Part shown: positions 28,866 through 36,908 of the stretch, piece by piece
Layout of the letters: each line of letters opens with the position of its first letter
Numbering within the stretch: position 1 is the first letter of the stretch
Source of the DNA: Planctomycetota bacterium
GTDB taxonomy: Bacteria > Planctomycetota > Planctomycetia > Pirellulales > PALSA-1355
DNA length: 64,000 nucleotides
NCBI GenBank assembly: GCA_003389325.1
Contig: QQVE01000068.1
Coordinates: 62,001 to 126,000, forward strand
Direction of reading: 5' to 3'
Notes under the pieces: model-generated
Told to the model about the DNA's origin: nothing
Databases searched by the model: none
The model's input: only the letters and a program-made list of their open reading frames with translations
Position numbers and translations under genes: made by a program

Positions 28866-29239
28866 CGTTCGATCCCCCTGGTTCAAGAAAGATGTCCGCC
28901 TGATGCACCGCAGCGCGCTGCGATGCCCATCTGTCCGGCGATCCGTCTTGGCGCGCTTGTGCGGGCGCCTCGTTCGCCGGTCGGAGCCGACGCCTGCGGA
29001 AGAACTCCGCCAGCATTGGCCTCACCAAAATTCTAGTTCACCCGGTGAAGGCCCCTGTCAGGTTAGCGCTGCCCAAGATTGCCGCGGGCGGTGTCGCGTT
29101 GTTGGGCAGCGAAATCGCGTTTTTCGCGGGCTTCCAGGAGGCCGAAAATTCGTTCCGCCGGCCTACAAATCCGTAAGTCGCGCCGTCGATTGATGATGCC
29201 GACGGGCTCCCGGGCTGGTAGCGGGAGCGGCCGATCGTC
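28866..29239 (+). other. Intergenic stretch upstream of the sigma-54 promoter
   Basis: No gene is supported. A 7-bp hairpin, GCTCCCG/CGGGAGC, lies just upstream of the sigma-54 site (about 29207-29229). If an enhancer-binding protein acts here its sites should lie in this stretch, but I could not recognise a specific palindrome. Confidence 0.3.
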
Positions 29240-29258
29240 TTGGCACAGAGGTTGCAAT
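29240..29258 (+). promoter_or_regulatory. Sigma-54 (RpoN) promoter
   Basis: TTGGCACAGAGGTTGCAAT is an almost perfect match to the -24/-12 consensus TTGGCACG-N4-TTGCAT, with GG at 29242-29243 and GC at 29254-29255, exactly 10 bp apart. Transcription should start near 29266. It points towards the structured RNA and the P-II gene. Confidence 0.85.
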
Positions 29259-29265
29259 CTACGGG

Positions 29266-29432
29266 AAACTAACGAGACGAGGGTCGTGGACAGCCTGGAA
29301 AGGCTGCAACCAAGGGCGACCCGATTTAACAAGTCATGGCGAAAACTTCGGCTCTTGCCTGGGCCAGAAGGATGCCCCTTCGGCTTGGGTAGGTATCCGC
29401 CTAACCTGCCCAAGCCAGGGGCCTTTTTTTTT
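29266..29432 (+). ncRNA. Candidate sigma-54-driven structured RNA (sRNA or P-II leader attenuator)
   Basis: About 165 nt between the sigma-54 promoter and a very strong terminator, with no credible ORF. A stem GGGTCG/CGACCC (29281-29286 and 29317-29322) encloses the perfect hairpin CAGCCT-GGAA-AGGCTG (29291-29306). An unpaired-looking section follows, then the terminator hairpin at 29374-29422. The P-II ATG is about 200 nt after the terminator. It could be an independent nitrogen-responsive small RNA or a leader whose terminator controls read-through into the P-II gene. The sequence does not match the glutamine riboswitch consensus I know. Existence as an RNA is inferred from promoter, structure and terminator together. 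Confidence 0.65.
29374..29432 (+). terminator. Strong intrinsic terminator of the structured RNA
   Basis: An outer stem GCCCCT/AGGGGC (29374-29379, 29417-29422) and an inner 12-bp stem GGCTTGGGTAGG/CCTGCCCAAGCC (29382-29393, 29405-29416) with one G-U pair and an 11-nt loop. Nine T follow at 29424-29432. Confidence 0.93.
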
Positions 29433-29635
29433 CCGCTCCCGGCACGCCGCGTGTTTTCGCTTCTGCGGTGAAGCACGCGTGCAAGAGACGATCTCGCTCG
29501 AGCGTGCGTGGCTTGTTCGCGGCGCTATGCTGCTCGCGTCGTTGCTTCAAAGCGGTCGGCCCGGTAGAAATACAGGTCATCAGGCCGGTCACGGCTCGCT
29601 CCGGCCAGTGCGAGCTCATCGGGGAGAAACCGTAG

Positions 29636-29983
29636 ATGAAGTTAATCATCGCCGTCATTCAGCCCACGCGGCTGGAAGAGGTGAAAACCGCCCTTTCGGA
29701 AGTCGAAGTCTTTCGCTTGACCGTTATGGACGTCCAGGGGTTTGGCCGCCAGAAGGGACAAACCGAGATGTACCGCGGTCACCAGGTCGCGGTGAATCTG
29801 CTGCGCAAAGTGCAGTTGCAGATCGCCGTGAACGAAGAATTCGTCGAGCCGACCATCAGCGCCATCATCAAGGGCGGACGCACCGGCAAGTCGGGCGAGA
29901 TCGGCGACGGAAAGATCTTCGTGCTGCCGCTGGAAGACGCCATCCGCATCCGCACCGGCGAGCGTGGCACCGAGGCGATCTAG
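29636..29983 (+). CDS. P-II family nitrogen regulatory protein
   Basis: A 115-residue trimeric signal protein that senses ATP/ADP and 2-oxoglutarate. GFGRQKGQTEMYRG (35-48) opens the T-loop and GDGKIFVLPLEDAIRIRTGERG is the C-terminal nucleotide-binding signature. Position 51, the uridylylated Tyr of GlnB/GlnK, is Val (RGHQV), although Tyr46 remains. The B-loop reads TGKSGEIGDGK, three residues longer than the usual TGKIGDGK. Regulation is therefore likely by ligand rather than by GlnD modification. ATG 29636 follows GGGGAGA. No amtB is adjacent. The sigma-54 unit upstream suggests nitrogen control. Confidence 0.93.
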   Translation: MKLIIAVIQPTRLEEVKTALSEVEVFRLTVMDVQGFGRQKGQTEMYRGHQVAVNLLRKVQLQIAVNEEFVEPTISAIIKGGRTGKSGEIGDGKIFVLPLEDAIRIRTGERGTEAI

Positions 29984-30087
29984 CCGCGCCGCGCGCGGCA
30001 CTCTCGGCACGCGCATCCGCCCGGCGAGCTGCGTGTGGCGCTTCTGCTGCCGGCGTCATCGCCCTGGCGTCGAGACCTACCACCGAT

Positions 30088-30215
30088 GTCTACCGCTTGA
30101 CGTGTCTACGGTTTGACGTGTCTACGGTTTGACGTGTCTACGGTTTGACGTGTCTACGGTTTGACGTGTCTACGGTTTGACGTGTCTACGGTTTGACGTG
30201 TCTACGGTTTGAGGG
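30088..30215 (+). repeat. 16-bp tandem repeat array, about 7.8 copies
   Basis: The unit GTCTACGGTTTGACGT is repeated at 30088, 30104, 30120, 30136, 30152, 30168, 30184 and 30200. The first copy has two changes (CCGC) and the last diverges after GTCTACGGTTTGA. The middle copies are identical, suggesting recent slippage expansion. It lies between convergent P-II and tatC genes and its last copy contains the tatC stop codon. Confidence 0.95.
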
Positions 30216-31389
30216 CCGGCGGGCCGCGTCGCGGCGAGGGCAGCCACTTGCACAGGGCGACCCCCCCAAAATAGAGCCCGATCAGCGGGGTGAGCATCAT
30301 CATCATGCTGTACGGGTCGCCGCCGGGCGAGAGCACCATCGAGAGGACGGCCATCACCAACACGGCGATCCGCCATTTCGAGATGTACACCTCGACCGAG
30401 AACAAATGAATCCGTTCCAAGAACAGCATCACCAGCGGCAACTGGAAGCTGATGCCGAAGCCCAAGGGCAAGAGCAGCACGAAGCTGAGCCATTCGCTCA
30501 GCCGCGGCCGCATTTCGGTGCCCAACGAATCGGCGATGTTGAAGAAGAATCCCAACACCGGCGGAAACACCGCAAAGAACGCCAGCGCAGCGCCGCTTAA
30601 GAACAGGGCGATCGAAAACGGCAGGAACAGGTGCACGTATTGCTTCTCGTGCGGGTAGAGCCCCGCGGCCACGAACTGCCACAGGAAGTAAAACACGAAG
30701 GGGCTCGAGAGCACGGCTCCGGCCAGAAAGCCCGCCTTGATGTAGATCACGAACGGCTCCTGGACGCCCAGGGCATCGAGCTTGAGCCGCTCGTCGTCGG
30801 CCATCGGCCGCCAGACAAACAGGCGAACCATCTGGTCCTTGCTGAGCTGACCGATCAGGCGGTTGGCCTTCTTCTGTTGCTCGGGGTCGACTTTCTCCTC
30901 GCTCTCCTCGCCGGCGTCGGCCTCGGGAGGCGTGTCGGTCGAGGCGTCGTCGTCGGAGCTTTCAGCGGCGTCGTCCTTCGCCGGGGGCTCGGGCGGGGCC
31001 AGCTCGATGTTGCCGAACGTGTCGGGATACTCGCTCTTCAAGCTGTCGAGCATCTCCACGGGCGAAAAGAACCGCTCCTCGGGCAGCAAGCCGTCCTCGT
31101 AAACGAGCTTTTCGATCGCCTTTTGGACCCCTTTGTCCTCGCGCATTTCGGGAGGCACGCGGACGTTGACGTACTCCATGGCCTCGTTTTGATAGAACCT
31201 TCCCAGCGCTTGGCGAAGCGGACGCTCGATGGCACGCACGATCGGCGAGGCAAACAGCAGGCCGATGACGAACCCAATCACCAGCGCGATCACGGCTTTG
31301 AACAACGCCGCGCGCAGGTCCTCAAGCTGCTCCCCGAAGGTCATCGAAGTATGCTGAAATAGATCGTCTTCGTCGTGTGTATCGACCAT
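30202..31389 (-). CDS. tatC: Twin-arginine translocase subunit TatC with a large periplasmic insertion
   Basis: A 395-residue core receptor of the Tat pathway, against about 250 in E. coli. The N-terminus (LEDLRAALFKAVIAL) and TM1 (27-50) are typical. The first periplasmic loop is about 160 residues (51-212) with a strongly acidic section at 137-170 (AESSDDDASTDTPPEADAGE), where about 25-30 residues are usual. TM2-TM6 follow; the conserved GLYPHEKQYV with Glu248 corresponds to the signal-peptide contact region. The stop and last codons lie in a 16-bp tandem repeat. No tatA/B is in the window. The insertion could bind a partner or substrate; this is inference. Confidence 0.93.
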   Translation of the reverse strand: MVDTHDEDDLFQHTSMTFGEQLEDLRAALFKAVIALVIGFVIGLLFASPIVRAIERPLRQALGRFYQNEAMEYVNVRVPPEMREDKGVQKAIEKLVYEDGLLPEERFFSPVEMLDSLKSEYPDTFGNIELAPPEPPAKDDAAESSDDDASTDTPPEADAGEESEEKVDPEQQKKANRLIGQLSKDQMVRLFVWRPMADDERLKLDALGVQEPFVIYIKAGFLAGAVLSSPFVFYFLWQFVAAGLYPHEKQYVHLFLPFSIALFLSGAALAFFAVFPPVLGFFFNIADSLGTEMRPRLSEWLSFVLLLPLGFGISFQLPLVMLFLERIHLFSVEVYISKWRIAVLVMAVLSMVLSPGGDPYSMMMMLTPLIGLYFGGVALCKWLPSPRRGPPALKP

Positions 31390-31547
31390 GGGTCACCTCG
31401 CAAGGAAGGGATTCGTATTGCGAGGGCACGGCAAGACGTGCCGTCGGAAGGCTCCAAACGATCATAGCAGCCGGCGGCGTGGGCAGCAACACGGGGTATC
31501 GCCCAGCCGGGGCCCGCAGCAGCTTCGCACGGGCCCTGCCGCGGAGT

Positions 31548-31553
31548 TATAGT
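31548..31553 (+). promoter_or_regulatory. Putative -10 box for mannose-6-phosphate isomerase
   Basis: TATAGT 35 nt upstream of the ATG at 31588, without a clear -35. Confidence 0.35.
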
Positions 31554-31587
31554 GGGGCCGTCCGCGCGGCAAGAATTGAGGGCATTT

Positions 31588-32553
31588 ATGAACGCGTTGT
31601 ATCCGCTACGTTTTCGGCCCGCCTTGCGCCACTACCTGTGGGGCGGCACGCGCCTGGAAGCGCTGGGCAAAAAGTACGAGGCCGACTCTTGCGCCGAGAG
31701 CTGGGAAGTGGTCGACCGCCACGACGAGCAAAGCGTCGTGGCCGCCGGACCTCTCGAGGGCCGCACGCTCAACGAGTTGGTCCGCGACTCGGGCCCCGAG
31801 CTGCTGGGCAAGCACGCGCCGCGCGACCGCTTTCCGCTGCTGTTCAAGTTTCTCGACGCGCGCGAGCGGCTGTCGATCCAGGTGCACCCCGACGATGCCC
31901 GCGCAGCCTTGCTCGATCCGCCCGACTCGGGCAAGTCGGAGGCCTGGGTCGTGCTGGACGTCGAGCCACACAGCTACCTTTATGCCGGGCTGCGGCGCGG
32001 CATCGACGCCGATCTGCTGCGCCGCGAGCTAGCGCGGCGCACGATCGAGTTATGCTGCGAGCGGATCGAGCCGCGGGTGGGCGAATGCGTTTACCTGCCC
32101 GCGGGCGTGATCCACGCGATCGGCCCCGGCGTGTTGGCGGCCGAGATCCAACAGTCCAGCGACACGACCTATCGCCTCTACGACTACGACCGGCGGGGAC
32201 CCGACGGCAAGCCCCGCGAGCTGCAAGTCGAGCCCGCGCTCGAGGCGATCGACTACGAATACGGACCGGTGTCGGCACAACGGCCTCGCCCCACGGACAC
32301 GCCTGGCGTGGAAAGGCTCGTGGAGTGCGAATACTTCGTGCTCGACCGCTGGCAGGTTTCCGGTACGCACTCGGTGCCCAAGGACGACTGCTGTCACATT
32401 CTGGCGGTTGTTGGCGGCCAGCTCGAAATACCCGGCGACGCGTCCGGCGAACCGCTCACGCGCGGCGGAGTCGTGTTGCTGCCCGCGGCGCGCGGAAAGC
32501 TGGACGTGCGGGCCGCGCCCGGCACGATCGTGCTCGACGCCTATTTGCCTTAA
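31588..32553 (+). CDS. Mannose-6-phosphate isomerase, class I
   Basis: A 321-residue cupin-type zinc isomerase interconverting fructose-6-P and mannose-6-P. Zinc ligands are visible in LSIQVHPDD near 99, GKSEAWVVLD and the GVIHAIGPG His near 176. The N-terminal RFRPALRHYLWGGTRL is typical. ATG 31588 with GAGGG upstream is preferred over the GTG-type start at 31552. It supplies mannose precursors for envelope glycans, fitting the glycosyltransferase-like TPR gene nearby, though no operon link is seen. Confidence 0.92.
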   Translation: MNALYPLRFRPALRHYLWGGTRLEALGKKYEADSCAESWEVVDRHDEQSVVAAGPLEGRTLNELVRDSGPELLGKHAPRDRFPLLFKFLDARERLSIQVHPDDARAALLDPPDSGKSEAWVVLDVEPHSYLYAGLRRGIDADLLRRELARRTIELCCERIEPRVGECVYLPAGVIHAIGPGVLAAEIQQSSDTTYRLYDYDRRGPDGKPRELQVEPALEAIDYEYGPVSAQRPRPTDTPGVERLVECEYFVLDRWQVSGTHSVPKDDCCHILAVVGGQLEIPGDASGEPLTRGGVVLLPAARGKLDVRAAPGTIVLDAYLP

Positions 32554-32624
32554 GGCGCCGTGCTAGCTTCGGCAGCGTGCCAGCGGGTCGTGCAAGCCCT
32601 CTTTCCTTGAACGGGGCCGCTTTC

Positions 32625-32630
32625 TATAAT
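32625..32630 (+). promoter_or_regulatory. Putative -10 box for the small lipoprotein gene
   Basis: A perfect TATAAT 45 nt upstream of ATG 32675. Confidence 0.35.
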
Positions 32631-32674
32631 CCGCCGCCCCTCATCTCGTCCCCTCTTAGAAAGCGTTCCACCGG

Positions 32675-33034
32675 ATGACGCATTTCCGCGACCTGTGCCT
32701 GTGGTCGGCGATCGCGCTCTGCCTGGGCGGCTGTGCGCGCCTGGCACAGCCTCGCCTGATGCATCCCGGCTCGGCTCAGCTTCAGCAAGCGAGGGCCGAA
32801 CGTTTCGATCCCTTCCCACTTCCAGAACTGGGACCGCCGACCGAAGCGCGTCCGCTGGGGTTCCGACTGCCGCAGGCCGATACCGAGCGGATTCAAAACG
32901 CGCAATCGTACTCCGATCGCTACGGCACGCCGCCGCCGCCGGGGTTGTATCGCACGCCTCGCGACGTCCCGCGCCCCGCCGTGCCGTTCGTGCCCGCGCC
33001 GATGCCGCAGGCGCCCGCCGTATTCGTGCCGTAG
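32675..33034 (+). CDS. Small proline-rich lipoprotein
   Basis: A 119-residue protein with a signal peptide ending in the lipobox LCLGGC (Cys at 20). The mature part has no recognisable domain: PFPLPELGPPTEARPLGF, then a short polar section and a proline-rich end (PPPPGLY, PFVPAPMPQAPAVFVP). It is probably anchored to a membrane. The function is unknown. Confidence 0.75.
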   Translation: MTHFRDLCLWSAIALCLGGCARLAQPRLMHPGSAQLQQARAERFDPFPLPELGPPTEARPLGFRLPQADTERIQNAQSYSDRYGTPPPPGLYRTPRDVPRPAVPFVPAPMPQAPAVFVP

Positions 33035-33094
33035 ATCTCGCGTGCGGGTAGGCGCGTGTCTTTTTGCCGCTCGCACATGCCCTGGGACGCGGGG

Positions 33095-33100
33095 TATGAT
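33095..33100 (+). promoter_or_regulatory. Putative -10 box for the pseudouridine synthase gene
   Basis: TATGAT 40 nt upstream of ATG 33140, no clear -35. Confidence 0.3.
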
Positions 33101-33139
33101 TGAAGCGTTCCGCCGCGTCCAAACCCCACCACGGTTTTC

Positions 33140-34039
33140 ATGCCTCGTCCTCGTGCGTCCCAGAAAACTTCGTCCCCGGCAGCCTCTGACGCCGCGGGCA
33201 CGATTCGACTGCAACGCATCCTGGCCGCCGCCGGCCTGGGAAGCCGCCGAGCCTGTGAAGAGCTGATCCTCACGGGCCGCGTCGAGGTCGACCGCGAGGT
33301 GGTGACCGAACTGGGCACCAAGGCGGATCCCAGCGAGCAGGAGATCCGCGTCGACGGCGTGCCGCTGCCCAAGACCCGGCTGGTCTACTTTGCCGTTCAC
33401 AAGCCGCCGGGCGTTGTGTCGACCAGCCGCGACCCCGCGGGGCGGATGCGGGTGATCGACCTGGTGCCGTACGACGGCCGGCTGTTTGCCGTGGGGCGGC
33501 TCGACATGTCGAGCGAAGGCCTGATCCTGGTGACCAACGACGGCCCGTTGGCCGACCAATTGACGCATCCCCGTTACGGCGTGGCCAAGACCTATCGCGT
33601 CGAGGTGGCCGGCACGCTCGACCGCGAACAACTCGATCGCCTGCGGCACGGTGTGCACCTGGCCGAGGGGCCCGCCCGCGCGGTGGCGGCAAGGGTGCTG
33701 CGACGCTATAAGAAAAGCACGCTGGTCGAGATCGTGCTCACCGAGGGGCGCAATCGCGAGATTCGGCGCATGCTGGCGCGGATGGGGCACAAGGTCGAGC
33801 GGCTGACCCGCACCGCGATCGGGCCATTGAAGCTCGGCGAACTACCGCCCGGTGCCGCGCGCCCGCTCACGCGCGAGGAAGTGCGGCAACTGAAAAATGC
33901 GACCTTCGAAAGCGGTCCGCCCAAGCGTAAGAAGTCGGCCCGCAAGTCGCCGCCAAAGGGGGCTGGCGGGGCCAAGCGCAAGAGGCCGGCCAGCTCCAAG
34001 AAAGCTCCGCGCGACCGCAAGTTCCCACGTGGACGCTGA
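33140..34039 (+). CDS. RsuA/RluB-family pseudouridine synthase with basic tail
   Basis: A 299-residue rRNA-modifying enzyme. An S4 RNA-binding domain (RLQRILAAAGLGSRRACEEL) is followed by the catalytic domain with GRLDMSSEGLILVTNDG; the Asp near 122 is the nucleophile. EGRNREIRRMLARMGHKV is the conserved motif III. The family members RluB, RluE, RluF and RsuA share these signatures, so the exact target cannot be fixed, but the length favours RluB. The last ~55 residues are Lys/Arg/Pro-rich (KRKKSARKSPPKGAGGAKRK), probably RNA-binding and disordered. Confidence 0.93.
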   Translation: MPRPRASQKTSSPAASDAAGTIRLQRILAAAGLGSRRACEELILTGRVEVDREVVTELGTKADPSEQEIRVDGVPLPKTRLVYFAVHKPPGVVSTSRDPAGRMRVIDLVPYDGRLFAVGRLDMSSEGLILVTNDGPLADQLTHPRYGVAKTYRVEVAGTLDREQLDRLRHGVHLAEGPARAVAARVLRRYKKSTLVEIVLTEGRNREIRRMLARMGHKVERLTRTAIGPLKLGELPPGAARPLTREEVRQLKNATFESGPPKRKKSARKSPPKGAGGAKRKRPASSKKAPRDRKFPRGR

Positions 34040-34064
34040 CGCTTGTCGCGGCCTCGAGTCGATC

Positions 34065-35927
34065 ATGGCCACCACTGCCCAACAACTCGACACCGCGGTT
34101 CAACTGCACCGGGCGGGCCGGCTCGACGAAGCCCGCGAGATCTATCGGCAGGTGCTCGCGCGCGAGCCGCGGCACGCCGATGCGAACAACCTGATGGGGC
34201 TGGTCGCGCGGCAGAAAGGAGAATTCACCGCGGCGATCGCGCACTTGCAGGCTGCGATCGCGGCCGACGCGACGCAGGCGGCTTATGTGGCCAACCTGGC
34301 CGAAGCCTATCGTGGCATGCAGCGCCTGCCCGAAGCCATTGCCGCTTACGAGCAGGCCATTCGGCTGCAGCCGGGCGAGGCCGTACCCCACATCCAACTA
34401 GCCACGCTGCTGGAGCAGACGGGGCAGCTCGACCGAGCAGCCGCGTGCTACCACAAGGCGACCGAGCTTGATCCCACGAAGCCGGCGGCCTGGGCAGGGC
34501 TGGGAATGCTGTACAAGCATGCCGGACAATTGGCCCCCGCGGGCGATTGCTTGCGCCGGGCCATCCAACTGTACGACGCGGCGCCTTTGCACTTCGAGTT
34601 GGGAAACGTCTGCCAGATGCAGGGCCGGCTCGACGAGGCCATCGAATGCTATCGCCGGGCGCTGACGCTTCAGGGCGACTTTGCCGCCGCGGCCTGCAAC
34701 CTCGGCAACGCACTGCGCGAACAAGGACAATCCGAAGAGGCCGTCGAACAGTTGCAGCGGGCCGTGGCGATGCGCCCCGATCTGGCCGCCGCGCAGAGCA
34801 ACCTGGGCGCTGCCTTGCAGGATCTGGGGCGGCTGGACGAAGCACAAGCGTGTTTCGAGCGGGCACTCCAGAGCGAGCCGCGCCGCAGCGAGTTTCTGCT
34901 CAACCTGGGAACGGTCTTTAAAGACAAAGGCCTCGTCGCCGAGGCGCTGCCGTGGTACGAACGGTCACTCGCCGCGCAGCCCGGCTATGCCCAGGCGCTG
35001 TGCAGCCGGGGAACCGCCTTGCTCAGCCTGGGCCGCTTCGCCGAGGGCTGGGCCGGGTACGAACACCGCGTCGGCTGCTCGCAGTTCAACACGCTCAAGT
35101 TCCCCCAGCCCCGCTGGGACGGTTCGCCGCCGGGCGAGCGCCGGTTGTTGGTGCACTGCGAACAGGGCTTTGGCGATACGCTGCAGTTCATCCGCTATGT
35201 GCCGCTCGTGCGGCAAATCGACCCACGGGCGATGGTGGCCGCGCAGACCGAACTGCTGCCGCTGCTCGAGGCCTCGGGCTTCGGTCCCTTGTTGGCCAAG
35301 GAGCAGCCGTTGCCGCCGTTCGACGTGCACGTGCCGCTGATGAGTCTGCCCCACGTGTTCGGCACCGAGGTCGAGACCGTGCCGGCCGACGTGCCGTACC
35401 TGCATGCTGCTCCGGATCTGGTGGCCAAATGGCGCGAGCACCTGGCGACGCAGCCGGGTTTTCGCGTAGGGATCGCCTGGCAGGGGCGGCGGGCCTTTCG
35501 CGGCGATGCCCTGCGTTCGATGCCGCTGGCCCGCTTCGAGCCGCTGGCACGCGTGGCCGGCGTGCGGCTGTTCAGCCTGCAAAAGGGCCCCGGCAGCGAA
35601 CAGGTCGCCGAGATGGGCGACCGCTTCGAAGTGATCGATCTAGCCTCGGGCCTCGACTATTCCGGCGGGGCGTTCATGGACACGGCCGCCGTGATGAAAT
35701 CGCTCGATCTGGTGGTCACGTCCGACACGGCGATCGCCCATCTGGCCGGAGGGCTTGGCGTGCGAGTATGGGTGCCGCTGTCGTTTGCGCCCGATTGGCG
35801 ATGGATGTACGGCCGCGAGGATAGCCCGTGGTATCCCACCATGCGACTGTTTCGCCAGCGCGTGCTCGGCCAGTGGGACGAAGTGTTCGAGCGGATGGCC
35901 GCTGAGCTCGCGACGCTGGTGCCGTGA
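34065..35927 (+). CDS. TPR protein with C-terminal glycosyltransferase-9-like domain
   Basis: A 620-residue protein; ATG 34065 starts the first TPR (QQLDTAVQLHRAGRLDEARE). About nine TPRs reach residue ~320. The C-terminal ~290 residues resemble GT9: HCEQGFGDTLQFIRYVPLV near 365, VGIAWQGRRAFRGD near 470, and TSDTAIAHLAGGLG near 555. It is a paralogue of the gene at 1-2559 with fewer repeats. Such TPR-GT9 proteins are common in planctomycetes, but substrates are unknown. The gene begins 25 bp after the pseudouridine synthase. Confidence 0.92.
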   Translation: MATTAQQLDTAVQLHRAGRLDEAREIYRQVLAREPRHADANNLMGLVARQKGEFTAAIAHLQAAIAADATQAAYVANLAEAYRGMQRLPEAIAAYEQAIRLQPGEAVPHIQLATLLEQTGQLDRAAACYHKATELDPTKPAAWAGLGMLYKHAGQLAPAGDCLRRAIQLYDAAPLHFELGNVCQMQGRLDEAIECYRRALTLQGDFAAAACNLGNALREQGQSEEAVEQLQRAVAMRPDLAAAQSNLGAALQDLGRLDEAQACFERALQSEPRRSEFLLNLGTVFKDKGLVAEALPWYERSLAAQPGYAQALCSRGTALLSLGRFAEGWAGYEHRVGCSQFNTLKFPQPRWDGSPPGERRLLVHCEQGFGDTLQFIRYVPLVRQIDPRAMVAAQTELLPLLEASGFGPLLAKEQPLPPFDVHVPLMSLPHVFGTEVETVPADVPYLHAAPDLVAKWREHLATQPGFRVGIAWQGRRAFRGDALRSMPLARFEPLARVAGVRLFSLQKGPGSEQVAEMGDRFEVIDLASGLDYSGGAFMDTAAVMKSLDLVVTSDTAIAHLAGGLGVRVWVPLSFAPDWRWMYGREDSPWYPTMRLFRQRVLGQWDEVFERMAAELATLVP

Positions 35928-36014
35928 GTTCGCCGTGCGTTGGCAGGCGGCGGACGTGTCGCTAGGATGGGCTGCCAAGCCGCAAACCGAAACGTTCGAG
36001 CCCCCAGTTCCTCC

Positions 36015-36893
36015 ATGAACAATCCGCTGCATGCCGCGTACTATGCCGATCGGGCGCGTTGCGAGCGGGTGCGGGTGGTCGAGAACGTGCGGTTGGCGCG
36101 GGATACCTTCCGGCTGCGGATGGAGTGCCCTGAGTTAGCGTGCCGGATCGTGCCCGGGCAGTTTCTGATGGTGCGGCTGCCGGAGTGCGACGATCCGCTG
36201 CTGGGCCGGCCTTTGGCGCTGTACGACACCGTGGTGGACGATGGCAAGCGAGGCCGGCCGTCAGGAGTGGACGTCGTGTATCTCGTAGTCGGTAAGATGA
36301 CCGGCCGGCTGGCGGCTCTCGCCGCAGGAGCGGAGCTCGAAGTGTGGGGACCGCTGGGCAATGGATTCGCGCCCCAGGTGGCCGAGCATCTGATCATGGT
36401 GGCCGGCGGGATCGGTCAGACGCCGTTTCCCGCCCTGGCACGCGAGCACTTGGGAAAGCGAGCCTACGGCGATCCGCCGCGCCAGGTGAAGCAGGTGCCG
36501 CGGGTCACGCTCTGCTACGGGGCCCGCTCGAAAGAGTATCTGGCCGGCGTCGAGGATTTTGAGAGCCTGGGCGTCGAAGTGCACACCAGCACCGACGACG
36601 GTTCGGCCGGGCATCACGGCCTGGTGACCGACGTGCTTACCGAGGTCCTGGACGCGGGCGGCGGGCGAGCGCGGATCGTGTGCTGCGGGCCCGAACCGAT
36701 GATGGAGGCCGTGGCCCGCCTGGCGGCCGAGCGAGAGATACCGGCGCAAGTGTCGCTCGAAACGCCGATGGCCTGCGGCATCGGCATCTGCTTTAGCTGC
36801 GTGACCCGAGTGCGACAAGACGATGGCGGCTGGGACTATCGCCGCACGTGCGTGGAAGGGCCGGTGTTCGATGCCGAGCGGATCGAGTGGTGA
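36015..36893 (+). CDS. pyrK: Dihydroorotate dehydrogenase electron transfer subunit PyrK-like
   Basis: A 292-residue flavin/iron-sulfur oxidoreductase subunit. The FAD region has RPLALYD and WGPLGNGF, the NAD-binding part MVAGGIGQTPF. A [2Fe-2S] cluster is formed by Cys254, Cys259, Cys262 and Cys279 (MACGIGICFSC, RTC). It passes electrons from type 1B dihydroorotate dehydrogenase to NAD. pyrD is not next to it. ATG 36015 gives a normal N-terminus; the upstream in-frame extension is not protein-like. Confidence 0.9.
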   Translation: MNNPLHAAYYADRARCERVRVVENVRLARDTFRLRMECPELACRIVPGQFLMVRLPECDDPLLGRPLALYDTVVDDGKRGRPSGVDVVYLVVGKMTGRLAALAAGAELEVWGPLGNGFAPQVAEHLIMVAGGIGQTPFPALAREHLGKRAYGDPPRQVKQVPRVTLCYGARSKEYLAGVEDFESLGVEVHTSTDDGSAGHHGLVTDVLTEVLDAGGGRARIVCCGPEPMMEAVARLAAEREIPAQVSLETPMACGIGICFSCVTRVRQDDGGWDYRRTCVEGPVFDAERIEW

Positions 36894-36908
36894 GCCAGGC
36901 CCGAGAGC

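Noticed and set aside
29266-29432. Known glutamine riboswitch upstream of P-II
   Set aside because: The conserved GUUCA and GACGGAAGUAGG elements I would expect are not present, so it is reported as an unassigned structured RNA.
30088-30215. Possible CRISPR array
   Set aside because: The units are 16 bp and directly contiguous with no spacers, and no cas genes are present.
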